A stretch of 64,000 bases of DNA from Coffea arabica (GCF_036785885.1 NC_092323.1:2768501-2832500); one strand, 5' to 3'; positions 23,860 through 37,166 are shown, counted from the stretch's first letter. Numbers and translations are program-made. The notes: generated by a model from the sequence alone, not told the origin.

Positions 23860-26800
23860 ATGTGTTCGCTGCAAATACCCAACTGCAGAGGACCCTACCA
23901 TTCACCCTTCACCACCTGCTTCTCATATCAGCAGCTGCACGTGACAGTAATTCACTCTTCTTTTTGGGGCAAAGGTTTGTGTTCCGGCAGTAATGGCAGC
24001 AGCTCCAGCATTAGCGCAACCGAGAGTCGATTTTCCGATCGAAAGAGGCCACCTTTTCGGGTCTTCGCAATGTCCCCGTCGTCTTCGACTTCCGGCTCGG
24101 CATTTAGGATGAATTTGAATGAATATATGGTGACTCTTGAGAAGCCCCTCGGCATTCGTTTTGCTCTCTCTGTTGATGGAAAAATTTTCGTCCACGCTCT
24201 CAAGAAAGGGGTCTGTTTTGCTCAGTTATTTCTTCCTTTCTGTTTTACTTCTTCTTTTTCTTTGGTTTGCATTATCTTCATTATCCCGTCGTCCTATTTT
24301 TACGTAAAACTGCTTTAATGTTTGCATATTTATTGGATTGCTGAGGAGCAGGGGAATGCTGAGAAGTCGAGAATAATAATGGTTGGGGATACTCTGAAGA
24401 AGGCGAGTGAATCCTCATCATCATCATCTGGAGGGGGGCTTATAGAGATCAAGGACTTCGGTGATACAGAGTATGATTATGTACTGCACTACTGGCTCGT
24501 TACTAGCACAACTATCGCAATGCTTTGCTTCCTTTAGATTAGAAGGCATTGCACGCTACTACAACTTATTTCCTAAAAGATAGTATTTTGGAACTACCGT
24601 CTTAGAGTACTCACCATCCCACCATCCCTTTCTAAACAGTTAGAAAAAAGAATAGCAGTTGATGGCTGGTTATTCGTGTAGTTGAAAACTTAAAAGAGTA
24701 AGGGCAATGCTAAATGTACCATGGAAGAAGCAGTCTGTAGTTTATGAACTATTTTTTATTATTTTTGGTTTCTGCAGGAGGATGATGAAAGAGAAGTCAG
24801 GGACTTGTAGCCTTGTGCTTGAAAGGCCCTTCTCCCCTTTCCCGGTTCATCGGCTGTTTCTGATGAATGACCTTGATATCTTGTTTAATAGAGGTCGTGT
24901 GCCTCTTGCCACTTGGAACAAAAATATACTGACCTCAAACTTGCGATGCTCTACTGATGGTGGCAGCAATTCTGGGTTTGTTACATTCTCGTCCAAGTAT
25001 GTAAATCCTCGTGGATGGAAGATTTTGAGCGATCAAAACAAAACTAGTTACCAACAAATGTTGAAGAACAATGGCCATGCTGTACCACTAAGTCCACTTG
25101 TCACCATTTTCTCTGATGAAGAGTCTGCAGCTGGTGAATGGGCTCATGGGAGTTTCCCATTGGACGAATATGTCATGGCATTGGACCGAGCAAGCGGGGA
25201 GCTTTACTATAATCATTCTCTTGGTATGCGTTATAGTAAGGTGTGAAATATTGAGCTTGTCTTTGCTCTATTTGATTCATCTGTCATACTTTTTAAGTTA
25301 CTAGGAGCTAGAAGGGTCTATTGTTTTTTCAGGATGTTAAAAAAGTTTGTTAAACACTTGGCTTTATAAATTATGATGCTTCAATTCATAATTCACAATT
25401 TGGATAAAGCTTTAGGACCTGTTTGTTATGCATCATACTCAATGTCAATAACCCTTTTATTTCGTGTTTTGTGTTTAGATCACAGAGCAAATATATGTGG
25501 GATCATGTATACAAGCAGAAGCTGACGTTGAGAGTTTGGCTACCACTGCGGTAAGGGGTGCTACACCATTGACTAAATTATATTCTGCCCCTTACTTGAC
25601 AAGGTACTCGCATGATTCAATCATTTGAAAAGGTATATATTTTCAGTCAGTAAAGCGCATCATGACAATGGCCCAAGTGAATCCGTTTTTTTTTCTCCGT
25701 GCAAGTATCGAAATATGAAAACTTAAAACGTTAACAGTGTTGGTAGACAACTGTAGGTATCTGATGGTAAGATAGCCATGGTAGGCGTATTTTTCAAAAA
25801 TAAGAGGGGCAGCTTCTTGTTGAAAGCAAGTTTACAACGTTAAGGGATCTTGGATTCACATCCTGCAGAAATGACAACTAGCCATATGATCTTCTCTTGA
25901 ACCAGAAAATATGGAAAGAGTATATACAGTCAATTTACAGATAACCCATTTAGTGCACATGTCAGATCCTTTGTATTGTATGTCTACCCCGTTTAAGAAG
26001 TTGAAGAGATTTCTATTAGTCAGTCTTTTCTTGGTGGTTTTTTGATGTTAAACTTAACTGTAGACCTCCTCTGTTTTCAGTGTTGGATGTCCATTTGATA
26101 GTTTATAACAGTCTGGACTTGTATAATCAGGGGATCACTGCTGTGCTGAATTTCCAAAGTGGAACTGAAGCAGAAAATTGGGGAATAAGTTCAAAAGTAA
26201 TAAATGAGACATGCCAACGCTGTAATATTCTCATGATCAACTATCCCATAAGGTAATAGCTGTAATTTTTATTTACTGCCCAAGAGAATTAATTTTCTCT
26301 TATTCTCTGACATTTCACTTCATAACCAGAATTTATGTTACTCACAATGTTCTTACAAGAAAATGTGAAAATTCATTAAAGTTGTTCTAGAAATAGGAAG
26401 GTTTATGGCTGTGTCTGGTATGAATCTGTAAACATGAACAGGCATTTGTTAATACTCTTTGATATCTATAAGGCTTCTCTTTAACTCATCTCCTTGACTA
26501 CTGATCGATTGAATGATATGTTAAATTAGTCTTCAGTATATGCTTCCATGATTAACTGTTTCTCATTCTATGTTTTGAAAGTCAGTTTTAACGAGGCATC
26601 TAAATTTTTTAGACAATGATGGCCCAATGCATATGTGAATTAATATCTAATGCAGGGAGGTTGATTCTTTTGATACAAGAAAGAAGCTACCATTCTGTGT
26701 TGGTCTTCTTTTGCGCTTACTCAAGAAGAACCATCGTGTATATGTCACTTGTACTACTGGTTTTGATCGATCCCCTGCTTGTGTGATTGCATATTTGCAT

Positions 26801-29000
26801 TGGATGACCGACACTTCCCTCCATGCAGCGTACAACTTCGTCACTGGACTGCATTCTTGCAAGCCTGACAGGTTCTTCTCATTAACTGCCTCTGAGCATT
26901 TCTATGACAATGTTAGCCTGATGATATAGAGTTTGTGAAGCTTAAGTTTTCTTAGGCTAATTAATACCAAGGAGCATGCTTTGTAAGTTTATTACCAGTT
27001 TAGATTGGCAGATATTCTAGCGTACTTAAAAGTTCTTGCATTGTTTCCGTTCATTTCTCTATGTGCATAATGTCATCTTTTTCAAGATTGATACGTATCT
27101 CCTAGAGTATATGTCACTGAAAATCCAAGGATGACTAAATCGAAGCTGAGGCATGTACTACCTCAAGTTCCCGATCTGCTATATATTTTGGCCATTGGCT
27201 GGAATGGCATAATATCTGTCATTTTGTTATTGCATCATAACCTTAAAATGCACAGCTTCAGCTGTAATGCTTCTTTCCTAATTTTCTTTTTTATGCATCT
27301 TCTAATGATTAAATCTCTATTTTAAGGCCTTATCATGCTAAGATTAAAGATGAAGCTGTAATGCTTCTTTCCTAATTTTCTTTTTTATGCATCTTCTAAT
27401 GATTAAATCTCTATTTTAAGGCCTTATCATGCTAAGATTAAAGAAATCTTCTCCTCATCCTCAAGAATCCAGAGAACACCCCGTTTTATGGTTTACTTCT
27501 ACAAGATAGTACTTTGTATTGAATGCATACCCGTTTCATCAACCTCAACTTCATGTATTTGGTTGCAGGGCAGCAATTGCTTGGGCAACATGGGATCTAA
27601 TAGCAAGGGTGGAAAGTGGTAGACATGATGGACCTGCAACCCATGCTGTAACCTTTGTCTGGAATGGGCATGAGGTGATCAATGATTTCTTACTTTAAAA
27701 TTACCTTATAGCAATATGATGGTTCCTGCAGTGAAGAATAGAGAACTGAACTTTTTGTTTCAAACTTTGATAGTCCATTACGGACAGCTAATTTCTGGAA
27801 AGACATGTTGATGCTTTTCCCTTATTTCTTTCATTTGTTGAAAGCATGATACTCCATAACTGCAGCATCTTTATCCATTAGTGCAGGATTTCTATCCATC
27901 ATTGCATTAAATTCTGACTAAGTTGGTGTCTGATAACAGGGGGAGGATGTTTACTTGGTTGGAGATTTTACTGGAAACTGGAAAGAACCAATAAAGGCAG
28001 TCCATAAAGGTGGCCCAAGATTTGAAGTTGAAGTTAGACTTCCACAAGGAAAGTGAGTCTTGTTTCTTTCGAAATAGTAATGGGCTTGAGAGAACAATTG
28101 AACTCATCAAAAACAATTCTTTTACATTTTAGACTTTCAAATTGGGGAAGAAATGTACAAGTTCCTTTACAAACCATTGCATGTTGTTTTGAGTATGTTA
28201 TTCCCTATCAAACCCAACCCAACCCAACCCTTAACTGGTAATGCAAGGAGCTTGAATAAATTTAGTTTAAATATTGGAATTTTCTGTCTCTTAATTTTCT
28301 TAATTTATTTTCTCCTTCTGGATTGTAATTTATTAACACACTCTGTCCCCGTTTATTTATATTCTTTTGGTTTCTGTTGCTCTGAGCTCAATGTATTTTT
28401 GGCTCTTAGGTACTACTACAAATATGTAGTTAGCGAGCAGTGGAGGCATTCAAGTAGTTCGCCAACCGAAAGGGATGAGAGAGGGAATGTTAACAATGTA
28501 ATTGTCATTGGTGACATTGCCAGTGTTAGGCCTTCAGCCCAACAACAAAAGAAGGTGTGCCCTAAACTAACTATTGACCTTTCACATAAGAAAATGGGAG
28601 AAGACATTCTATAAGCAGTATGACTTCGTTTTTCCACTTCCATGTATTTTGTATGTGTCTAACTAATTTAACTATTAAATTCAGTTAGTTAGCCATCAAG
28701 ACCCTAAGGTCAATCTAAGACTGGTGGATCTGTATTTGAGGCTGATGCTGATACAGAAAGCAAAAAATCTATGGACTTTTTTTAACCAATTATATATTGA
28801 CCGTGAGTGTTGGTGGGAATTTTCATTTTACGGATCCATAACATGGAAGACTGAATTCGTGGCTTGTACCCTTGTTTCAGGATGCAAATATTGTGAAGGT
28901 CATCGAGAGGCCATTGACTGAAAATGAGCGGTTTATGCTCGCTAAAGCTGCTAGATGTGTTGCATTCTCCGTGTGTCCAATAAAGCTGGCCCCAAAGTAG
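23860..29000 (+). CDS. LSF1: LSF1, chloroplast phosphoglucan phosphatase-like protein
   Basis: LIKE SEX FOUR 1 acts in chloroplast starch breakdown. Family knowledge is that it is catalytically inactive and serves as a scaffold for beta-amylase at the starch granule. Coding exons: 23860-24210, 24352-24470, 24778-25240, 25479-25550, 26131-26252, 26656-26871, 27569-27674, 27940-28052, 28410-28554, 28881-29000. They join in frame to 608 residues (Arabidopsis about 590). The Ser-rich N terminus is a transit peptide and a PDZ-like domain spans about 85-175. The dual-specificity phosphatase domain covers about 280-445, with the CX5R loop CTTGFDR at 408-414. A CBM48 glycogen-binding domain covers about 470-545 (FVWNGHEG, YLVGDFTGNW, YYYKY). 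The residue before the loop Cys is Thr rather than the usual His. All introns are GT-AG. Confidence 0.95.
27260..27447 (+). repeat. 94-bp tandem duplication in LSF1 intron 6
   Basis: The block 27260-27353 is repeated directly at 27354-27447, nearly without change. It starts AGCTGTAATGCTTC and ends near AAGATTAAAGA. It is intronic and away from the splice sites, so no effect on the protein is expected. The near identity implies a recent duplication. Confidence 0.9.
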
Positions 29001-30457
29001 CTGGTCAATCTACTCTTTTGGTCTTGAGTTAGTGTACGAGGCTGATAGCTCTTGATGGCACTTGAAGGCAGACCGCTTCATATTTTAGCATCCATGTTGG
29101 GGGCAAGATTTCAAGGTACCAAATGTGGAGTTATAAGTTTTTTCCATTCGTCATTCACAAGATAAGAGGTGAATCTACTTGAAAGGAAAAGTGAAGCAAG
29201 AAATGGAAGATAAGTGTGTGACTTTAAATAGGATTGGTGCAGTTTTGAAATGGATTTCTCACAAGGTTTCTGTCAGGTCTGATGGGTTCTTACAGTTTGG
29301 CTACAGATTCTGTTCTGATAGTAAGAGTTATACAATCTATAGCTACTGTGTCATTCACTTTTAGCTCGTAAGTTTTCATCCAGCAAATGTAACAGGAAAC
29401 CCTGATGTCTCTTTCTTTATTCTTATCTTTTTACGCATGAGAGACAACAAATGTTTTATTATCTCGAAATATCATGGGGGAATATGGCTGTCACTTAAAA
29501 AGCTTTCCGGTTAATGTATATAGTTCAGCCAAATGCAGTCACTTGTACAGCACTCGGAGGAGTTGGAGGGGCTTTGACCAGACCCCTGGGTCTGAATCTC
29601 TTCATTCATGTCCATAATCTGCAGAATGGTTATGTTCTATCCAGCTAGTTACTGGTACTCTGTTTGAAAACCTGCAGTGTGATTATTTGAATGAACTGCT
29701 TTTCATCAAAATCAAGAGTGATGCGGTGCTGCCAATCATATGAAGTGACCAACAATAAGGGCTCGAGCATATTCTTGCATTTGAGAATGATGAATAATGT
29801 CAATGCAATTTTCCTGCTGATATGTTTGTCCCATTTGGTCGATTGCTAGTATTCCGGACCGAGTAACATTTCAGCAATAAGGCTTTATTTTCTTTTTGTG
29901 CTCTTGCCCTTTAAATGGGCCTAGGAATTACCTCCTCCTGTTGGTTGGGCCTGGAAATGCGCACTTGTAGTGTCGTCAAAGTGTTTCTTTCTTAAAAAGT
30001 AAATCAAAATAAAAAGCGGCCCTTCCGCCACCACCCCACCCCCCCAAAAAAAAAAAAAAAAAAAAAAGAAGAAGAAGAAGAAGAAAGAGAGTTATACTAG
30101 CAGCAGCAGAGGGCGAGGGGGAAATGACGAATGGATGTTGAAATTATGACAGAACTATGTTGACATGTTGAGGTGGCCATAAGTTTACATGCTCAATCTC
30201 ACACCTTTTGCGGGGGAATGGATAATAAATATGATGCCACTTTTAAAATGTGCTTCCAGCTTCTCGCATCTGCATTCTGCAGTCGCCTCCTTTCCTATAC
30301 TCCGAAATCCATTCTTCTCCCTCCCTACTACAGTTTCGAGCCCGAGATGAGAAACCATTCTCATCTCTTTTCTTGGCTACTACGCCAATTATCAATCACT
30401 TTGATTTTGGTGCTATCTTTTTCCCTTTTTGGGAAAGAAGCTATTTGAATTTCTCTC

Positions 30458-30488
<31 letters not shown>

Positions 30489-31895
30489 TATATATATATA
30501 TATATATCGTTAGAAGCATGGCTGAACTGTCTGTGATTCAAGAAGATTCTTTTAAGTCTGCGCATAATATATGCTCCGTTTGGTCTAGGGAATGCTCTGG
30601 ATAACCAAACACATATCCCAGAAGGGTTGTTAGCATGAATGTTCTTTATTTCCAGGGAAGGGTAAAAAGCCTTATTTATTTTTTCTTTGAAAGCAAACAA
30701 ATCTCTTTTAATCTATCCTCAGAGTTCTGAAAGGTGCAGACCCTCAGCCGCATCACAGGCCAGAAATGGACGCATTCCTAAAGGAAACCACTCAAAATAC
30801 GCGGCAGCAGATAAGTACCTTTACATCCATGAAATGAACTACTAGGAACCATGTCTTCCAGATAGGACCTTATCCCAGCACCCGCCTCATCGATCCTTCA
30901 TTCATCACCCGTCTCCCCTGCACCATTCGATTCTCTTCAGTTTTTATCCAACTAATTGATTTCGATTTTCAGCCCATCCCCTCTATGCCTCCTCAGGCAT
31001 TAATTGTGTCCATGCATTCATTCACCTCCTGGATTAATCCAGACACCTGTCATCACACCTCTTCACTTGAGACCATCATTTTCCCCACTTTTAGCTACGG
31101 AATTGTTCTCAATTTCGTGGTACAGAAAGTGACCCATCTTATCTACGACGAGTAGAAAGAAAGAAAGAACAAGTGCGTGATTAGTTCAATTTTAACCCGA
31201 TTCTGGATCTGTTGCTTCCCAGAAGATTGTTCTAGGTTGCGTGAGAGTATGAGATCTCCCTAGTCCAGAATGATTTGCAGATGGGCATCCCAAGTTAATT
31301 AGTCCCGGATTAGATCGCCATAGGATGTTGCAGGTCAAACGTTAATTTGTTATAGGAAAGTGGTGACCCGTGGGTGTGACCTGTGCTGAGTCCCCATGTC
31401 CCATTCCCAGAAGAAGAAATAACATTACCGTATGAAAACTAGCCAAACCAACAAACTTACATTGGCATTAACTTCATAAATAGCCCTTGTGAACGTACAT
31501 TATCAATGTAGTCGGGAAATAGGAATATGTTGGGGTCATGATCATCTTCATGCCAGTAAGGCCCGCCTAAAAATTTCCCCCAGAAGTCAGCAAGACATTT
31601 GATTTGTTGGGTGATTAGTTTAAGCAAATACGGGTATATGTGGAGGCAGAAGGGGAGCAGAATTGAATGAATCTCCAACGTCCAAACCTCATCCTCAAAC
31701 GTAGAAGCTCTCGTTTCCCCGGCTTTCGCTTTCGTTATCCGATGGCTTTGTATGATGCACGCACGCTGCTAGTGCAAAGAGAGAGAGAAAGAGAGGACAT
31801 GCATTGCATGGTGATTGATTGATCATAAAGGAAAGGGGAGGGGAGGGTTAGGTACGTAGGTATAAAGCCACACCACAGAAAGCACCATTGGCACA
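29001..31895. other. Intergenic region between LSF1 and carbonic anhydrase
   Basis: The first few hundred bases are LSF1 3' UTR. The rest has no ORF with recognisable similarity. Low-complexity tracts occur: C-rich then poly-A then (GAA)n at 30030-30090, poly-T at 30463-30484 followed by (AT)n to 30507, and scattered A/G-rich stretches. A TATAAAG at 31861 is too close to the next start codon to be its promoter with any confidence. No RNA gene was seen. Confidence 0.6.
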
Positions 31896-34800
31896 ATGTC
31901 GACCGCTTCCATCAACGGCTGGTCCTTCGCCTCTGTCTCCGCCAACGCCTCTGCCCACCAGAATTCACTCAAAACATCATCCACATTACGACCCTCTGTT
32001 TTTGCCAAGCTTGAATCATCATCACCTTCACTGCCTCGTCTAATCAGAGACGAGCCTGTTTTTGCTGCACCAGCTCCCGTCTTCACCCCAAATTTGGTAC
32101 TCTTTTTTTTTTTTTTCTTTTTCTTTTCACGCTTCTACTACTCTGTGGTTCCTATTTCAACAAGCGACAGTATTATGGTGTACCGTTGTTTTTTCAAGCT
32201 GACCCACAATTGATACCTCTTTTGGTACTCTTTCACGACCAACATGCGTACGGCAACTTTTTGTTTTTAGGCAGAAATTAGCCATGCACGTCAAATTGTA
32301 GTACTAATCATTTATGGAATGGGAATTACATGTCAATGCCCATATGCAGCAGAATATGCCCAGAACAACACTACCAGATTTGTTTCCTACAGTCTTGCCC
32401 TGTGTACATCTACATAATTTCCACAAAAATGTTTCTGTTTCTAAATACTGCCCACACGTCATTCTTCTGATGTCAACTAAACATTTCACAACTGTTATGG
32501 AATGGCTCCCACACTCTGAGTTAAGCAAACCTTTTTTATTGTCTTGCTAATTTCTATAGCCTATTTTTCTTGGGACCATTACCCAGGCGGTGATGGCAAA
32601 ATGGAAGGGTCAATAAATTATCCTATTGAAATCACGAATGGTTTCTGCATTTTAGAGTTGTCTTCTTCATGGCAGTTAACATGAACTAGGCGCTCCCAAA
32701 ATCCACATACATGATCATGTCATGGTTAACAAACATTAGATGATAGTTATTGAGTATGAAAGCAACATATAACTACATCTCACGAGTCACGACTGCATAC
32801 AAAAAAACTTTTGCAAAGCAGTTTCTTGATTCACGTTAATGATACTGGTTTAAAGCTTGTGACAATTTGAACTCTTTCTGTCTCTTCCTTGACATTTGCC
32901 TATTCAAACTTTCTCTTCTCTTTGTACCAGTTAAAGAATAAACCTTTTTTTTTTTGTTTGTGGAAACAAAAAAAAGAATAAACCTTTTTTTGCACCGGGA
33001 AATTGCAGAGGGAAGGTATGTCAAAAGAAGAGTATGAGAAGGCCATTGTCGGACTTCAGAAGCTTCTCAGGTTTGCCCATCTTTAAACATGGACAGAATT
33101 ATCCACCTATGATTTCTCAATAGTGATCATTTGATCTTTTTTAAAAAGCAAGTACAGATGAATACGTAGCCGCCTGCAACCATTCGTTATTAAGTTCTTG
33201 ATAGTACAAAATAGTGTGAAGTGCAGGACTCAATTACTTTTTATTCTATGTTCTGATCTTGAACAATCCCTTCCCCCCCCTGTTCTCTCCCTCCCGGCGG
33301 GTCTAAAAACAGGATACTCGGGAGTAATACAAAAACAGAATATTGATCTTGTTGTAGCAAGGTAGCTCTTGTAAAGAATGGCAGAAGAAACACGGTACAC
33401 GTCTCACAGCATTAAACTTGTTTTGCAGCGAAAAGGGAGGGTACGGACCCGTTGCAGCTGCAAAAATTGAGCAAATCACTGCAGAGTTGCAAACAACTGA
33501 CACCAAAGCCTTCGATGCAGTCGAGAAGTTGAAAACAGGCTTCATTCGGTTCAAAAGGGAGAAATATGAGTAAGAACAGATAATTAGCATTCGTTAAGTC
33601 CTTAGTAGTGTTGCACCTCAAGAAATTGAAATTCGATCGCGTCACGCGTTTATGTAACATTTTTGTACGAGCCAGGACAAATCCAGCCTTGTTCGGCCAA
33701 CTTGCTAAAGGCCAGAGCCCAAAGGTACACAACTATATATGGATAGGATCAATCTTTCTATCGGATACTTCTGCTAGTATTGCATACTTCAGCTACTCCT
33801 CAACCTGGGAGTAAATGAATACTTGTGTAACAGTATATGATCGTGGCATGCGCGGACTCTCGGGTTAACCCCTCACTCATTTTGAGCCTCCAACCAGGGG
33901 ACGCATTCATCGTCCGAAGTGTTGCAAATTTGGTTCCTCCATATGATCAGGTTACCTGAATTAACAAGTCTAGTTCTTCATGTACCCCGCTTAGAGATTC
34001 ACAAATTCATGAATTTTATATCTCCAACTCGGTAATTATTTTGTTTGTTTGTTTTTGGTGGGTGACAGTTGAAGCATTCTGAATTTGGGGCTGCAATCGA
34101 ATTTGCAGTTTTGCATCTCAAGGTGAAGCTTAAAAACTCGTACTTTCTTTCGAATCTCCCCCTCAAAGTATAAAAACTTTAGTGAAAAAACTGGAATTCA
34201 TCGTCTAGCTATACATTTCTTCTTCTTCTTCTTTTTTTTCTTTTTTGAGTTAAAAGGGAGAGCTTGCAAACTCTATGACATGACAACTTCTTGTCGACAG
34301 TTTGATCTCGTATGCTCTCCTTGGACTCTCCAAATGTGCACTCCCAACTTTTTCTGCATTTCTTTATATTAACCAATTTTCACTCCACAGGTGGAGAATA
34401 TTGTGGTCATCGGGCACAGCGCCTGTGGAGGGATTAAGGGCCTGATGTCTATTCCAGAAGATGGAACCACCTCCACGTAAGTTTCCATTCTTCTTTTTAA
34501 CACTTCAAACAGTAGTGGCATTTCTCAAGTTCAGAAAAGGATAAAACGTGATGACCGTATACGTAAAACAATGTAAAAGAGAGAGCAGGAAAGCTCCAAC
34601 TAATGTTGGAGAAGCACCTGCCCCATGGTTTGCGACTTTGCGCCACCACCCTCTCTGTTGGTTTTTGCAAATTGGGCGCAAAATCAACTAGAAATTGAAT
34701 AATAGTGTACTAAAAGTGCATTCCTTACTCAAAACAAATATTGTAATTTGCAGTGACTTCATTGAAGATTGGGTCAAAATTGGTTTACCGGCGAGGGCAA

Positions 34801-35149
34801 AGGTGAAAACAGAACATGGCAGCAAACCTTTACCTGAGCAGATTGTACTCGCTGAAAAGGTATTTACTATTTTAGTGCAGCAACCATGGATATTGGCTTC
34901 ACTTAAACTTGCTTCTGTTTGAAAGAAAAAAAAAGAAAGAAAAATGGCTTCATGTGGGTAACATGTTAATGGAACATGGTGCAGGAGACTGTGAATGTAT
35001 CGCTTGGAAACTTGCTAACATATCCATTTGTGAGAGATGGGTTGGTGAAGAGAACTCTAGCAGTGAAGGGTGGTTACTACGATTTTATTCAAGGATCGTT
35101 TGAGCTCTGGGGACTTGAATTCAACTTTTCTCCATCAGTATCTGTATGA
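31896..35149 (+). CDS. Chloroplast beta-carbonic anhydrase, BCA1-type
   Basis: The enzyme interconverts CO2 and bicarbonate, in the plastid by its transit peptide. Exons: 31896-32096, 33009-33070, 33429-33569, 33676-33724, 33834-33950, 34069-34122, 34391-34476, 34754-34859, 34985-35149. They join to 326 residues, the normal length of plastid forms. The transit peptide ends near the conserved EPVFAAPAP. Zinc ligands Cys157, His217 and Cys220 (ACADSR, GHSACGG) and the Asp159/Arg161 pair are all present. The C-terminal FELWGLEF places it with BCA1-4 rather than BCA5/6. Oddities: RVNPS replaces the usual RVCPS, the following SLILSLQ is divergent, and the Cys-containing CERE motif before VNVSL is changed to LAEKE. 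It looks like a diverged but active paralogue. It converges with DEG1. Confidence 0.93.
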
Positions 35150-35873
35150 ACTCAACCATAATCAGTTACCACATCTTTGTTCCCTCATGCGGAAGCCATG
35201 CTGTATTTTCCTCCTAAAAGGGCAAAATCATAACTAATGTGTAATCCAGATCTTCAGTGCCTCAGCATCTTATCCTGTAGTTAAAAGGGTTTCCTTTCTT
35301 GAAAATAAAGAGGACTACTAGCCCCCTTCCATCATCTATAGTTATAATTCACTTGCATTCTTCAGTGCCCCGGTATCTTATCTTGTAGTAAAAAAGGTTT
35401 CCTTGCATTTGCTAGGTAAGGGACGTCGCTACCGTACTCCACTGGAAGCTCTACTAGGTAGGGACAGTAACGGCCATTCTGCAGACGATGTCCTCTTCAT
35501 TCTGTAGTTTGTATTACTACCACTACTACTGTATATAAACAACAGTTGCATGAAATATGATCTCCAATTCAGTTGTAAAATCCAATGCCGCCCCAATAAT
35601 ACATACCATGCCCCATTATTGATGCAATCATATCTTTGGAAAACCAATTCTGGAAGGTGGAAACCGGAATTGTTTTTATTAATACTGGTATTGGGTACGG
35701 GACCCAACAGTCGGAACCCACTCCGGGAAGAGATGCATGCGCGTAAATCCACTTATACATCATGCAACTCCTGCTTTGGCTCTAACACATATTTGCTTGT
35801 CCTTCGGATGCTACGTTTTTCACCGTCAGCAAATGTTGGTACTATACTTTTGGCACAACCCAAATCGACTTAT
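35150..35873. other. Carbonic anhydrase 3' region
   Basis: The likely 3' UTR is followed by non-coding sequence. A 47-bp segment at about 35251-35297 recurs imperfectly at 35359-35405 (TCTTCAGTGCC ... GGTTTCCTT), an old local duplication. The left target duplication of the neighbouring SINE is at 35860-35873. Confidence 0.6.
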
Positions 35874-36149
35874 GTTTTTTTTTTTTGTTTTTATATACGA
35901 TAGATTATCCTACGTTAGAGGGAGGGGGAGGACCTGAAGAAGTCTCAGTATAATATGAGGGAACTGAATCACCATCGAACCAAACGAATGTACTACGCAC
36001 TCGTCTTGAACCCTTACCTCCCATCCCACCAAACTTTAATGCATTGATGGTGGCCAACAACCCAAAGGCTACTCGTCTTGAACCCTTACCTCCCATCCCA
36101 CCAAACTTTAATGCATTGATGGTGGCCAACAACCCAAAGGCTGGTGGTT
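35874..36149 (-). mobile_element. SINE copy A with internal 72-bp duplication
   Basis: On the minus strand the element opens AACCACCAGCC and ends in an interrupted poly-A (T-run from 35875). It is flanked by an imperfect 14-bp target duplication, CCAAATCGACTTAT at 35860-35873 and CCAAATCAACTGAT at 36150-36163. The minus strand carries GGGTTCAAGAC, resembling an RNA polymerase III B box. Units 35999-36070 and 36071-36142 are a direct 72-bp tandem duplication containing the B-box part. It shares its 5' part and central GGTGGGA(T/G)GGGAGGTAAG block with copy B. Confidence 0.75.
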
Positions 36150-36163
36150 CCAAATCAACTGAT

Positions 36164-37166
36164 ACACGAATCGAAATGCTGATAGTAAACTTGACAGCGA
36201 AATGGGCAGATACAGGGTTATCGGTGAGGCGTATCTTGTGCTTGTGTGGGTGTAGGGTACTTGTTTTGAAATCATATGGTATTGTTACATCTGACTGCAT
36301 TGCAGACAGACAACAAGAAGAAAGAAAAAAAAATTCATGAATAGTCTTATAATAATGGACAATTGCACCAATTCACACATCCTAAGTTGCCAAATTAACT
36401 CCGGGATCAACTCGATGATCCAGCTCTTAGTACTCAGCCACGACATTTAGATCCTCAAGCAAGCGATCCAGGACCCCATGTTCTACACCTCTTTTACTAG
36501 TTTCGACCCCGGAAGACTCTCCCTGATAAAACTGGAGAATGCTTGGGTAGTCCTCAAGCAGCAGCTTAAATTGTTCTGCCTTAACCGCTTACGAGTTAAA
36601 ACCATGCGGACTGAGGAGTTCAAGCGTAACATGACAGCCATACCCAAATTACATAATTCACTTCCAGCAGCAAGTTAGAAAAAACGCCTTGGTCTAGCTG
36701 TAGATACTTGTTTACTGCAACATATCTTAAAACCAACAAATCCCGGTCCACATGCCTTCTCCTATACCCTTTTTGTTTCCTGATCTTATATCTTTAACTT
36801 CTTTGGCCAGCACAGAGTAATGATAAACGCTTTCGTTAGCTTTTACAAAGTAAATCTACTTCTACTCCCCTATGACCAGTATACACCACTTGGAGGAAAA
36901 GAAGCTCAGGAAGTTTCTCTTTAAAACTTCTCTTCTGCTTTCCATGCATTCTTAGGAAATAGTGGCTGGAGCACCAGCAAGCTAACGTAGCTTAAGGTAG
37001 CTCCATACCTGAACAGTGCACCACCAGACTGATGAAGCAACTAAAAGCACAAAAATAGCAGTATATGAATGTGCCATGAACAATATCTGAACATCAGAAA
37101 TACTAGACACATAAGATAATCAAGTTTCCTAGTGGTATACATATTCTCAGGGGCGGTCCTGATACA
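36164..37166. other. Non-coding region between convergent genes
   Basis: I see no convincing gene. Short ORFs on both strands lack domains. The right-hand 300-400 bp is probably DEG1 3' UTR. Confidence 0.55.

Noticed and set aside
28207-28232. (AACCC)n run as interstitial telomere sequence
   Set aside because: Only about four degenerate units inside an LSF1 intron, lacking the TTTAGGG pattern.
31861-31867. TATAAAG as the carbonic anhydrase TATA box
   Set aside because: It is only 29 bp from the start codon, which would leave almost no 5' UTR.
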